64,000 nucleotides of DNA from Azoarcus sp. DD4. GTDB lineage: Bacteria > Pseudomonadota > Gammaproteobacteria > Burkholderiales > Rhodocyclaceae. The position numbers and the translations under genes are program-made. Below the pieces are notes generated by a model that ran no database searches, was not told the DNA's origin, and was given only the letters and a program-made list of their open reading frames with translations. The stretch lies in NCBI RefSeq assembly GCF_006496635.1, contig NZ_CP022958.1, forward strand, positions 3,968,001 to 4,032,000, in the 5' to 3' direction. Positions 45,271 through 54,083 of this stretch are shown here, one piece after another (position 1 is the first letter of the stretch; each line of letters begins with the position of its first letter).

Positions 45271-45305
45271 GTAGAGCTTAGTGCAAAATATGCAACAAGC
45301 TCTAC
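45271..45305. promoter_or_regulatory. Long dyad at the chrB start: candidate ChrB operator
   Basis: GTAGAGCTT (45271-45279) and AAGCTCTAC (45297-45305) are perfect 9-bp arms around a 17-nt AT-rich centre that holds a smaller dyad (TGCA-AAATA-TGCA). The dyad begins 2 nt upstream of the chrB ATG and lies 18 nt after the pirin stop, so it would cover the promoter or the translation start. Confidence 0.7.
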
Positions 45306-45323
45306 ATATTTATTCCGACGACC

Positions 45324-46010
45324 TCAGGGCAGGTCGAACAGCAGCGCCTCCGCCCCGGCTCCCCCGCTCAGCTGCAGCTCGGCCTCGGCGGTGATGGTGG
45401 CACCGTCGCCGGCCACGAGCGAGATGCCGTTCACCGTGACCCCGCCGCGCGCCACCTGCAGGTAGTAGCTGCGTCCCGGCGTCGGAGCGAAGCCGAGCGG
45501 CTCGCCGTCGAAGCGCGCCAGCCACACCCGCGCGTCCTGGTGGATGCGCAGCGAACCGTCGTAGCCGTCGGGCGATACCACCAGGCTCAGGCCGCGCAGT
45601 GCCGAGACATCGTGCTGCTCGTAGCGCGGCTCGACGCCGCGGGTGTGAGGCTGTATCCAGATCTGCAGGAAGTGCAGGCCCTCGGTCGCCGACGGGTTGA
45701 ACTCGCTATGGACGATGCCGGTGCCGGCGCTCATCACCTGCAGCTCGCCGGCGTTCAGCCGGCTGTGCGAGCCCAGACTGTCCTTGTGCTCGATGCTGCC
45801 TTCCAGCACATAGCTGATGATTTCCATGTCGCGGTGCGGATGGGCGCCGAAGCCGGCGCCGGGCACCACGCGGTCGTCGTTGATCACCCGCAGCGCGGAC
45901 ACGCCCATGTAGCGCGGATCGTGATAGCTGCCGAAGGAAAAGGTGTGGTGACTGTCCAGCCAGCCGAACTCGGCATGGCCGCGCGTGTCGGCCTTGCGAA
46001 CCTGAATCAT
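45324..46010 (-). CDS. Pirin family protein (YhhW-like)
   Basis: A 228-residue bicupin. The N-terminal cupin contains GAHPHRDMEIISYVLEGSIE and a later GTGIVHSEFN, giving the His/Glu iron ligands of pirins such as YhhW, which can have quercetinase activity. The physiological substrate is unknown. CAGGAG precedes the ATG. Upstream on the same strand lies doxX, after a gap containing two hairpins. Confidence 0.9.
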   Translation of the reverse strand: MIQVRKADTRGHAEFGWLDSHHTFSFGSYHDPRYMGVSALRVINDDRVVPGAGFGAHPHRDMEIISYVLEGSIEHKDSLGSHSRLNAGELQVMSAGTGIVHSEFNPSATEGLHFLQIWIQPHTRGVEPRYEQHDVSALRGLSLVVSPDGYDGSLRIHQDARVWLARFDGEPLGFAPTPGRSYYLQVARGGVTVNGISLVAGDGATITAEAELQLSGGAGAEALLFDLP

Positions 46011-46028
46011 GGTCTGCTCCTGAGGGGG

Positions 46029-46050
46029 GCGGGGAGCGGATGCTCCCCGC
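46029..46050. other. Perfect hairpin between doxX and pirin genes
   Basis: GCGGGGAGC (46029-46037) and GCTCCCCGC (46042-46050) form a 9-bp stem with a GATG-type 4-nt loop. A second small hairpin lies at about 46070-46085. No T-tract follows on either strand; it may stabilise the mRNA or weaken read-through. Confidence 0.45.
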
Positions 46051-46097
46051 TGGATGGGGTCGGGCGCGTCCCTGCGGGACGGCCCGGTGATGCGTGT

Positions 46098-46556
<459 letters not shown>

Positions 46557-46655
46557 GGTATCTCTCCGTTGTGAATTTGGATCAGTCTCGATGACTGGTG
46601 ATTCGATGATAGATACCGGCATCGGAAAAAAATAACGGAGAATATCGATGTGACT

Positions 46656-46672
46656 GTTCAAAATAGTTGAAC
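46656..46672. promoter_or_regulatory. Dyad at the LysR gene start
   Basis: GTTCAA-AATAG-TTGAAC is a perfect 6-bp inverted repeat that ends one base before the LysR ATG and lies in the divergent doxX/LysR gap. LysR regulators usually bind such dyads and repress themselves. Confidence 0.55.
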
Positions 46673-46673
46673 C

Positions 46674-47615
46674 ATGATCTCACCCATCACCCTCGATGCC
46701 CTGCGCGTACTCGATGCCATCGACCGCAAGCACAGTTTCGCCGCCGCCGCCGAAGCGCTGTTCCGGGTGCCGTCCGCGGTGTCCTACACCATCAGCAAGC
46801 TCGAAGAAGACCTCGGCGTCGCCCTCTTCGACCGCAGCAAGCGCCGCGCGGTGCTCACCCCGGCCGGCCGGCTGGTGCTGGAACAGGGACGCCACATCCT
46901 CACCGCCACCGACGAGCTCACCCGCATGGTCCAGACAGCCGCCGAAGGCTGGGAGCTGGAGCTGCGCATCGCGGTGGACAGCGTGCTCGACTTTGCGCCG
47001 GTGTATGCGCTGGTGGCGGAATTCCAGGCGCTGCAGCACCGCACCGAACTGCTGCTGAGCGAGGAAGTGCTGGGCGGCAGCTGGGACGCGCTCAATTCGC
47101 AGCGCTGCGACCTGGTGATAGGCGCGGCCGGCGAGGCCATACCCGGCGGCATCGTCACCCAGGCGCTCGGCGAGGTCGATTTCGTCTTCGCGGTCGCCAT
47201 CGACCATCCGCTGCGCATGCAACCGCTGCCGCTCTCCGCCGAGGTCATACGCAGCTACCCGACGGTCGTGGTGGCCGACAGTTCGCGCTACCTGCCCGCC
47301 CGCTCCACCGGCCTGCTCGACGGCCGCAGCCGGGTGGTGGTGCCATCCATCGCGAGCAAGATCGAGGCGCAGTGCCGCGGCCTGGGCGTCGGCTTCGTGC
47401 CGCGCCACCGCATCGACGCGGAATTGATCGACGGCCGGCTGCACATCCTGCCGCTGCAGGAGCCGCGCCCGCCGCAAGCGGTGTCGGTCGCCTGGCGCAG
47501 CGCCAACAAGGGCAAGGCGCTGCGCTGGTTCGTCGAGCGCCTGGCGCGGATGCGTTTCGACGGCCGGCGAGGCTTGGTGGACCGCGACGGCCCGCCCGCC
47601 ACACCGCTGTCGTAA
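46674..47615 (+). CDS. LysR-type transcriptional regulator
   Basis: A 313-residue regulator. The N-terminal winged helix (LRVLDAIDRKHSFAAAAEAL, then FRVPSAVSYTISKLEEDLGV) binds DNA; the rest is the effector domain, with GLGVGFVPRHRI typical of the second lobe. It is divergent from doxX-pirin and upstream of wrbA, so it may control one or both. The effector is not known. Its start almost touches the dyad at 46656. Confidence 0.9.
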   Translation: MISPITLDALRVLDAIDRKHSFAAAAEALFRVPSAVSYTISKLEEDLGVALFDRSKRRAVLTPAGRLVLEQGRHILTATDELTRMVQTAAEGWELELRIAVDSVLDFAPVYALVAEFQALQHRTELLLSEEVLGGSWDALNSQRCDLVIGAAGEAIPGGIVTQALGEVDFVFAVAIDHPLRMQPLPLSAEVIRSYPTVVVADSSRYLPARSTGLLDGRSRVVVPSIASKIEAQCRGLGVGFVPRHRIDAELIDGRLHILPLQEPRPPQAVSVAWRSANKGKALRWFVERLARMRFDGRRGLVDRDGPPATPLS

Positions 47616-47731
47616 GCGCCGCGGCGGTGGTCTACGCTGAAACGTCGGCGCCGCCGCGGGCAGGCAACACCCATGGCATGCGATGGCGCCGGCCACGCCG
47701 CACATCCCCTTCAACAGCAAGGAGCGTCGTC

Positions 47732-48331
47732 ATGGCCAAGGTTCTGGTGCTGTACCACTCGTCCTACGGACACGTCGAAACGATGGCGAATGCGGTCGCC
47801 GAAGGCGCACGCGCCGCCGGTGCCGAAGTGAGCGTCAAGCGGGTGCCGGAACTGGTGCCGGAAGAGATCATGCGCAAGGCCGGCATGAAGCTGGACCAGG
47901 CCGCACCCATCGCCACCGTGGAGGAACTGCCCGACTACGACGCCATCATCTTCGGCACGCCGACCCGCTTCGGCAACATGTGCGCGCAGATGCGCAACTT
48001 CCTCGACCAGACCGGCGGGCTGTGGTTTTCCGGCAAGCTCATCGGCAAGGTCGGCAGCGTATTCACCAGCACCGCCACCCAGCACGGCGGCCAGGAAACG
48101 ACCATCACCAGCTTCCACACCACGCTGTTGCACCACGGCATGGTGATCGTCGGCCTGCCCTATTCCGAGAGCCGGCAGATGACGATGGACGAGATCACCG
48201 GCGGCAGCCCATACGGCGCCAGCACCATCGCCAAGGGCGACGGCTCGCGCCGGCCGAGCGAAAACGAGCTGGCGATGGCGCGCTTCCAGGGCGGCCATGT
48301 GGCGAAGATCGCGGCGAAGCTGGCGGGCTGA
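47732..48331 (+). CDS. wrbA: NAD(P)H:quinone oxidoreductase WrbA
   Basis: A 199-residue flavodoxin-like enzyme. VLYHSSYGHVETMANAVAEG (about 6-25) is the FMN phosphate loop, and GTPTRFGNMCAQMRNFLDQT and TSTATQHGGQETTI are WrbA signatures. It reduces quinones by two electrons in the cytoplasm and so avoids semiquinone stress. AAGGAGCG precedes the start. It follows the LysR gene by 116 nt. With pirin and DoxX it suggests a quinone/oxidative-stress block. Confidence 0.94.
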   Translation: MAKVLVLYHSSYGHVETMANAVAEGARAAGAEVSVKRVPELVPEEIMRKAGMKLDQAAPIATVEELPDYDAIIFGTPTRFGNMCAQMRNFLDQTGGLWFSGKLIGKVGSVFTSTATQHGGQETTITSFHTTLLHHGMVIVGLPYSESRQMTMDEITGGSPYGASTIAKGDGSRRPSENELAMARFQGGHVAKIAAKLAG

Positions 48332-48378
48332 GCGGGCGGTTTCCTGCCCGGTGGAGGCAGGAGCCGCGGGGTTTTTGT

Positions 48379-48399
48379 CCCTCCCCTCGAAGGGGAGGG
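48379..48399. repeat. Fragment of the interspersed repeat between convergent genes
   Basis: CCCTCCCCT-CGA-AGGGGAGGG is a 9-bp hairpin matching the end hairpin of the repeats at 30373 and 63186. It lies between the wrbA and Cache-protein 3' ends and may act as a shared transcription end. The rest of the element is missing. Confidence 0.65.
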
Positions 48400-48418
48400 A
48401 GCAAGAAGCCCTCCTTCC

Positions 48419-49276
48419 TTACTCCAGATAGTGCCCCACCCCCACCAGCACCCCGCCCTCGCGCTTCACATAGCTGCGCTTCTTCTCCACTGCGTTGGTC
48501 ACCGGGTTGCGCCACACGTAGTCCACCGTGGCGCTGCCACGCGCCTTGGACTTGGCGATCATGTCGCCGACGATGGCATGGCCTTCGGCATCGGCCAGCC
48601 CGCTGGCATCGCTGCCGGCGAGTTGCGGGTTCATGCCCATGGCCTCGAAGCGGCCGCTGGCCAGATCGACCATGAACACGTAGAGATCGTCGTGCACGAA
48701 CTTGCCGCCGCGGTCGTTGAAGGCCGCCGCGGCCTTGGCCGTGCCTTCGTCGCGCACCAGCTTGACCGCCTCGTCCAGCATGCGGCGGGCATCGTCGGCG
48801 GTGGAGCGCGGCACCGAGTAGCCGACGCCGACCACGTAGTCGCCGACCTTGCGCACATAGCTCACCTTGGGCTCCACCTTGTTGGTGGCGCGGTTCAGCC
48901 AGACGTAGCGCACGCTGCCCTCGGGCGCGGCCTTGACGCTGTCCAGCATCTCGCGGAACAGCGGCTTGCCGGCGGCATCCACGGTGTCGATGACGTTAAG
49001 CCCGACCAGCGCCTCAGGCGCGGCGCCGCTGGCGTGGTAGGTACCCTTGTCGTCGAGCGCGAAGACGTAGAGATCCTTGCGCACGAACTGGCCCTTCTGG
49101 TTGTTGAAGGCGGCGAAGGCGCGCTCGGGGCCGTTGGCCTCCATGTACTTCACCGCCTGGTCGAACAGCGCGCGCGCCTCGCGCGGCGTGCTGCGGTCGG
49201 CGGCGGCCGCGTTCAGCGCAAGCCCGGCCGTGCACAGCGCGGCGAGCAGCATTCGGTAGCGGTTCGTGTGACTCAT
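48419..49276 (-). CDS. Secreted double-Cache domain protein
   Basis: A 285-residue protein with a signal peptide (about 1-27, ...LALNAAAAD) and two tandem single-Cache domains: residues about 33-150 (FNNQKGQFVRKDLYVFALDD) and 160-285 (FNDRGGKFVHDDLYVFMVDL). Cache domains bind small molecules such as carboxylates. There is no membrane anchor or signalling domain, so it may be a periplasmic binding partner of the adjacent kinase. GGAGATAAG precedes the ATG at 49276, 58 nt after the response regulator gene on the same strand. Confidence 0.83.
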   Translation of the reverse strand: MSHTNRYRMLLAALCTAGLALNAAAADRSTPREARALFDQAVKYMEANGPERAFAAFNNQKGQFVRKDLYVFALDDKGTYHASGAAPEALVGLNVIDTVDAAGKPLFREMLDSVKAAPEGSVRYVWLNRATNKVEPKVSYVRKVGDYVVGVGYSVPRSTADDARRMLDEAVKLVRDEGTAKAAAAFNDRGGKFVHDDLYVFMVDLASGRFEAMGMNPQLAGSDASGLADAEGHAIVGDMIAKSKARGSATVDYVWRNPVTNAVEKKRSYVKREGGVLVGVGHYLE

Positions 49277-49334
49277 TTTCTTATCTCCAGCGTTACGGAT
49301 GGGAACATCAACACACGCGCGCGTTCGGGTAGCC

Positions 49335-49982
49335 TCAGCACGTAGCCTCGGCCCCCAGATCGACCAGGCCGTGGCGCGCCGCCAGCCTGAGCAGTTTGAA
49401 ATCGTTATCGGCATCCAGCTTCTGGCGGATGGCCGAAAGATGGTTGAGCACGGTCTTGTGGCTGAGGTGCATGCGGTCGGCGATCCAGGTGGCCGGTTCG
49501 CCGCTGGCAGCCATGCGCAGCACCTCGAACTCGCGCGGGGTCAGCCGCGTCAGCAACTGTTCGCCGTCGAGCGCCGCACTGGCCAGCGCCTGGGCGATAT
49601 CGGGCGACAGCACGCGGCGCCCCGCCGCCACCGCGCGGATTGCATCCAGCATTTCGTCCGGCTCGCTACTCTTGGTGAGATAGCCGAGCGCCCCCGCACG
49701 CATCGCCTGGGTGGCGTAGCCCGGGTTGTCGTGCATGGACAGCACCAGCACCCGTAAGCCCGGCTCCCGCGCCAGCATACGGCGGATGGCCTCGATGCCG
49801 CTGGTCCCCCGCAGGCTGAGGTCGACCACCGCGACGTCGATGCCGCCGTCCACCACGCGGGCGTAGGCCTCGTCGGCGGTGGCGGCTTCGGCCACCACCT
49901 GCAGGCCGGGCTCGGCGTCGATCAGGCGGCGGTAGCCGGTACGCACCACCGCGTGGTCATCGAGCAACATGATGCGGATCAT
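49335..49982 (-). CDS. NarL/LuxR-type response regulator
   Basis: A 215-residue regulator. The receiver has DDHAVVRTGYRRLID at the start, Asp in VAVVDLSLRGTSG and Lys in YLTKSSEPDEM. The C-terminal LuxR helix-turn-helix is LTPREFEVLRMAASGEPATW, then IADRMHLSHKTVLNHLSAIR. Regulators of this type (AgmR/ErbR, PedR2) control PQQ alcohol dehydrogenases in pseudomonads. Start at 49982 or 49988; both lie inside the end of the kinase gene. A similar pair lies at 61057-63128. Confidence 0.9.
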   Translation of the reverse strand: MIRIMLLDDHAVVRTGYRRLIDAEPGLQVVAEAATADEAYARVVDGGIDVAVVDLSLRGTSGIEAIRRMLAREPGLRVLVLSMHDNPGYATQAMRAGALGYLTKSSEPDEMLDAIRAVAAGRRVLSPDIAQALASAALDGEQLLTRLTPREFEVLRMAASGEPATWIADRMHLSHKTVLNHLSAIRQKLDADNDFKLLRLAARHGLVDLGAEATC

Positions 49983-51327
49983 CCCCACGCTCCTCCTCGT
50001 TGCGGGTTGTCAGGCGCAGGCCGACGGTAAGTCCGCCGCCCGGCGTATCGTCGAGCATGAGCGCGCCGCCCGCCATCGCCGCACGCTCGCGCATGCCGAG
50101 CAGGCCGCCGCCGGGGCGGCGCAGGATCTCGCCCGCCCGACCGCAACCGTTGTCGGCAATGTGCAGCAGCAGTTCGCCACCCGTCTGGCCGAGTGCGATG
50201 TCGACGCGGCTGGCGCCGGCATGGCGCAGCACATTGGTCAGCGCCTCCTGCACGGTACGGTAAAGCGCGAGCCCGGCATCGGGCGGCAGCGGCGGCAGCC
50301 GGGCCGGCAGGGCGAGTCCGATAGCGATCTGCGGCGCCCGCTGGCGCCAGCCGGCGATCAGTTCTCGCAATGCGTCGAGCATGCCGAGGCCGTCCAGCCC
50401 GTGCGGCCGCAACTGGCGCAGCAGGCCGCGCACCTGGGTCGACATGCGGCCGGATTCGCCGCGAATGTCGCGCGCGCACTCGGCCAGTGCCGCCGGCTCG
50501 GCAGCTGCGGCATGGCGTTCGACGAAGGCGGCGGCCGCGCCGATGGCGGTGAGCGACTGGCCGAATTCGTCGTGCAGTTCGCGCGCGAGTTCGCGGCGCT
50601 CGGTTTCCTGCACCTCCATCAGGCTGCGGCCGAGGCGGCGTTCTGACGCGCGCGACTGCGCCAGGCTGTCGGCCAGCTGGTCGATGGCGTCGGCGATGCG
50701 GCTGAACTCCCTGAGACTGAACGGTGGCAGCTCCGCCCGTGGTTCGCCGCGCGCCAGCCGCGCCAGCCCGTCCTCGAGCGCCCGCACCGGCCTCAGCGCG
50801 CGGTCGGCCGCAAGCCACGCGGCCAGCACCGTTCCCGCGGCGAACAGCACCAGCACGCCGAGCAGGCGGGCCGCGTCGCGCAGGATCTCGCGCAGCTCGC
50901 TGAGCGGTTCGGCGCGGATCTCGATGACTGGGCCGTCGGGCCCGGCCAGCTCGATGCGGCGCGCCTGCCCGGCATCGGGCGCGGCCGGCAGCAGCCCGCC
51001 GGCCAGCGCCCGCAGCAGCGCCTCCGCGCCGGAAGGTGGCAGGTGTTGCAGCCCGGCAGCGGGCGATTGCTCCAAAACTGAACGATCCAGCCTCACCTGC
51101 ACATGGCGCAGCTCGCCGGCGGAGAGCAGCCCGGCGATCTGCTCGGCACTGCCCGCCTGGCTGATGGCCAGCATCACGTCGGCCAGCCGTGCCGAGGCGA
51201 CCATCTCCTCAGCCACGTCCTGCCTGAGGTTGAGCCCGACCACCAGGCAGGCGCCGGCCAGCAACGCCAGTGAAAAGCCCGATAGCCAGACGACCAGGCG
51301 CACCCGAAGATCCACTCCCGCCTCCAT
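49957..51327 (-). CDS. Sensor histidine kinase (HisKA_3 type) of the ethanol-oxidation region
   Basis: A 456-residue membrane kinase with helices at about 9-30 and 170-195, a periplasmic sensor between them, a HAMP segment (RALRPVRALEDGLARLARGE), the H-box ETERRELARELHDEFGQSLT and an ATPase domain (DNGCGR; GGGLLGMRERAAMAGG). It pairs with the overlapping response regulator. The start at 51327 was chosen because a perfect sigma-54 promoter lies just upstream (51353-51368); the longer open frame would begin above that promoter. It is divergent from the PQQ alcohol dehydrogenase gene. Confidence 0.87.
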   Translation of the reverse strand: MEAGVDLRVRLVVWLSGFSLALLAGACLVVGLNLRQDVAEEMVASARLADVMLAISQAGSAEQIAGLLSAGELRHVQVRLDRSVLEQSPAAGLQHLPPSGAEALLRALAGGLLPAAPDAGQARRIELAGPDGPVIEIRAEPLSELREILRDAARLLGVLVLFAAGTVLAAWLAADRALRPVRALEDGLARLARGEPRAELPPFSLREFSRIADAIDQLADSLAQSRASERRLGRSLMEVQETERRELARELHDEFGQSLTAIGAAAAFVERHAAAAEPAALAECARDIRGESGRMSTQVRGLLRQLRPHGLDGLGMLDALRELIAGWRQRAPQIAIGLALPARLPPLPPDAGLALYRTVQEALTNVLRHAGASRVDIALGQTGGELLLHIADNGCGRAGEILRRPGGGLLGMRERAAMAGGALMLDDTPGGGLTVGLRLTTRNEEERGDDPHHVAR

Positions 51328-51352
51328 CCCATTCCTGTTTGACGTCATATGA

Positions 51353-51368
51353 CGCAAAGCACGTGCCA
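51353..51368 (-). promoter_or_regulatory. Sigma-54 promoter of the kinase/regulator operon
   Basis: On the minus strand TGGCACG-TGCT-TTGCG has the -24/-12 consensus and exact spacing, 25 nt upstream of the chosen kinase start. A CGTCATATGACG palindrome overlaps the downstream side (about 51343-51354). Confidence 0.8.
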
Positions 51369-51516
51369 TCCCGGATCGCTCGGGAGGATTTCCCGGCTTC
51401 ACGGTTCCGCCCTCCCGCGACCCGGCCGGCGGACGGCCGCGATACTGCGTTCGCCATCCGGAGTCCCGGCCACCGCCCGCCTCCGGCGCCAATCACACAG
51501 GAGGCAAGGAGCCAAA

Positions 51517-53394
51517 ATGAGAACCAAGCAACCCGCAACCCAACTGCGCGCCGTCGTCGCCCTGGTCGCAGCCGCGCTGGCACTGCCGGCGGCGGCGGCC
51601 ACCAGCGTCAGCTGGGACGACATCGCCAACGACGACAAGACCACCGGCGACGTGCTGTCCTACGGCCTCGGCCTCAAGGCCCAGCGCCACAGCACGCTCA
51701 AGCAGGTGAACACGAAGAACGTCGCCGGCCTGGTACCGGCCTGGACCTTCTCCTTCGGCGGCGAGAAGCAGCGCGGCCAGGAAGGCCAGGTGCTGGTACA
51801 CGACGGCGTGATCTACGCCACCGCCTCCTATTCCCGCTTCTTCGCCATCGACGCCCGCAGCGGCAAGCGCCTGTGGGAGTACGAGCACCGCCTGCCCGAC
51901 GACATCCGTCCCTGCTGCGACGTGGTGAACCGCGGCCCGGCCATCTACGGCGACAAGGTCTTCTTCGGCACGCTGGACGCTTCCATCGTGGCCCTCGACA
52001 AGGCCACCGGCAAGGTCGCGTGGAAGAAGAAGTTCGCCGACCACAAGGTGGGCTATACCATGACCGGCGCGCCCTTCATCGTGAAGGACCAGAAGAGCGG
52101 CAGGATCCTGCTAGTGCACGGCTCGTCCGGCGACGAGTTCGGCGTGGTCGGCTGGCTGTATGCGCGCGACCCGGACACCGGCGAGGAAGTGTGGGCGCGG
52201 CCGCTGGTCGAAGGCCACATGGGCCGGCTGGCCGGCAAGGACAGCACGACGACCGGCGACGCCAAGGCGCCGTCCTGGCCGAACGATCCGAATTCCCCCA
52301 CCGGCAAGGTCGAGGCCTGGAGCCACGGCGGCGGCGCCCCCTGGCAGACCGCCAGCTTCGACGCCGAGAACAACACCATCGTCATCGGTGCCGGCAATCC
52401 CGCGCCGTGGAACACCTGGAAGCGCACCGCGCAGGGCGACGATCCGCAGAACTGGGACAACCTCTTCACCTCCGGCCAGGCCTATGTGGACGCCAGCACC
52501 GGCGAGCTGAAGGGCTTCTACCAGCACACGCCGAACGATGCCTGGGACTTCTCCGGCAACAACTCCATCATCCTGTTCGAGTACAAGGACCCGAAGACCG
52601 GCAAGCAGGTGAAGGCCTCGGCGCATGCCGACCGCAACGGCTTCTTCTTCGTCACCGACCGCGACAAGCTTGCCAATGGCGCCGGCTACCCCAACAAGCC
52701 GACCTCGCTGATCGGCGCCTGGCCCTTCGTCGACGGCATCACCTGGGCGTCGGGCTTCGACCTCAAGACCGGCAAGCCGATCGAGAAGGGCAACCGGCCG
52801 CCGGCGCCGAAGGAAGGCGCCGACAAGGGCGACTCGGTGTTCGTGTCGCCGCCCTTCCTCGGCGGCACCAACTGGCATCCGATGTCCTACAGCCCGGACA
52901 CCGGCCTGTTCTACATCCCGGCCAACCACTGGGCGATGGACTACTGGACCGAGCACCTGACCTACAAGGCCGGCTCCGCCTATCTCGGCCAGGGCTTCCG
53001 CATCAAGAAGCTGTTCGAGGACCACGTCGGCATCCTGCGTGCGATCGACCCGAAGAGCGGCAAGATCGCCTGGGAGCACAAGGAGAAGTTCCCGCTGTGG
53101 GCAGGCACGCTGACCACCGCCGGCGGGCTGATCTTCACCGGCACCTCGGACGGCTACGTCAAGGCCTTCGACGCCAAGAACGGCAAGGAGCTGTGGAAGT
53201 TCCAGACCGGCTCCGGCGTGGTCTCGGTGCCGGTGACCTGGGAGATGGACGGCGAGCAGTACATCGGCATCCAGTCCGGCTACGGCGGCGCAGTGCCGCT
53301 GTGGGGCGGCGACCTGGCCGACCTCACCAAGCAGGTCACCCAGGGCGGTTCGATGTGGGTGTTCAAGCTGCCCAGGCAGGTGGCCAGCCGCTGA
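51517..53394 (+). CDS. exaA: PQQ-dependent alcohol dehydrogenase, Ca2+-type (ExaA/PedE-like)
   Basis: A 625-residue periplasmic quinoprotein with a signal peptide (about 1-28). The eight-bladed propeller shows repeated tryptophan-docking units (AIDARSGKRLWEYEHRL; AFDAKNGKELWKFQTGSG). Cys133-Cys134 form the vicinal disulfide near PQQ. Asp344 in NDAWDFSGNN is the predicted catalytic base. The residue two positions on is Ser346, not Asp, as in calcium enzymes ExaA and PedE. It oxidises ethanol and similar alcohols to aldehydes and passes electrons to cytochrome c550. AAGGAG precedes the ATG. Pentapeptide and cytochrome genes follow on the same strand. Confidence 0.93.
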   Translation: MRTKQPATQLRAVVALVAAALALPAAAATSVSWDDIANDDKTTGDVLSYGLGLKAQRHSTLKQVNTKNVAGLVPAWTFSFGGEKQRGQEGQVLVHDGVIYATASYSRFFAIDARSGKRLWEYEHRLPDDIRPCCDVVNRGPAIYGDKVFFGTLDASIVALDKATGKVAWKKKFADHKVGYTMTGAPFIVKDQKSGRILLVHGSSGDEFGVVGWLYARDPDTGEEVWARPLVEGHMGRLAGKDSTTTGDAKAPSWPNDPNSPTGKVEAWSHGGGAPWQTASFDAENNTIVIGAGNPAPWNTWKRTAQGDDPQNWDNLFTSGQAYVDASTGELKGFYQHTPNDAWDFSGNNSIILFEYKDPKTGKQVKASAHADRNGFFFVTDRDKLANGAGYPNKPTSLIGAWPFVDGITWASGFDLKTGKPIEKGNRPPAPKEGADKGDSVFVSPPFLGGTNWHPMSYSPDTGLFYIPANHWAMDYWTEHLTYKAGSAYLGQGFRIKKLFEDHVGILRAIDPKSGKIAWEHKEKFPLWAGTLTTAGGLIFTGTSDGYVKAFDAKNGKELWKFQTGSGVVSVPVTWEMDGEQYIGIQSGYGGAVPLWGGDLADLTKQVTQGGSMWVFKLPRQVASR

Positions 53395-53495
53395 GCCCAA
53401 CCCGTCCCGGTCCGGCGGCAGCGCCGGGCCGGTTCCCGCCACACGCCCGTACCGGCCGCAACACCGCCGGCGCGGGCCAGCCCGCCCCCTTCGCC

Positions 53496-54083
53496 ATGCT
53501 GACTCCACGCTTGCGCCACACCCTTGCCGCCCTTGCCGCACTGTCGGCCTGCGCCGGGACGCACGCCGCCGGCACGCCGGAAGAACCGCTGGTGGTCAAC
53601 GGCTGCCCGATCTGGCCCTACACCCGCTGCGCCGGCGCCGACCTGCGCCACGCCGACCTGTCCGGCAAGAACCTGGCCGGTGCCGACTTTTCCGGTGCCG
53701 ACCTCAGCCGCGCCGACCTGCGCGGCGCCAATCTCGCCGGTACCAACTTCGACGGCGCCAACCTCACCGCCGCCCGCCTCAACAAGGCGAGCGCGCCCGC
53801 GGCGACCTTTCGCAAGGCGAGGCTGGTGGCCGCCGACTTCGAGTTCGCCCGGCTGATGCGTGCCGATTTTTCCGGTGCCAACCTCACCGCCGCCAATCTC
53901 GAGATGGCGCGGGTGAACTTCGCCTGGTTCAAGGGTGCGCGCCTGGTGAGCGCCAACCTGCAGGAGGCCAAGTTCGTCACGGCCAACCTGCAGGACGCAG
54001 AAATGGAGGGCAATGTGCTGCGCTATACGATCTTCCCGGATACCGCCTTCGAAGGCTGCCGGGGTTGCCCGGCTGGATGGTGA
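53496..54083 (+). CDS. Secreted pentapeptide-repeat protein (PedI-like)
   Basis: A 195-residue exported protein (signal peptide about 1-23). Residues about 46-165 are pentapeptide repeats of the A(D/N)Lxx type (GADLRHADLSGKNLAGADFS), which fold as a right-handed beta-helix. Cysteines near the start (GCPIWPYTRCAG) and end (EGCRGCPAGW) may close the helix with disulfides. Pseudomonad ped clusters contain a similar gene, pedI, of unknown role. It lies 101 nt after exaA, and its stop overlaps the start region of the cytochrome gene. Confidence 0.8.
   Translation: MLTPRLRHTLAALAALSACAGTHAAGTPEEPLVVNGCPIWPYTRCAGADLRHADLSGKNLAGADFSGADLSRADLRGANLAGTNFDGANLTAARLNKASAPAATFRKARLVAADFEFARLMRADFSGANLTAANLEMARVNFAWFKGARLVSANLQEAKFVTANLQDAEMEGNVLRYTIFPDTAFEGCRGCPAGW

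Noticed and set aside
51068..51084. TGCTCCAAAACTGAACG inside the kinase gene resembles an array unit.
   Set aside because: It is single, in coding sequence, and no neighbour stands 19 nt away.
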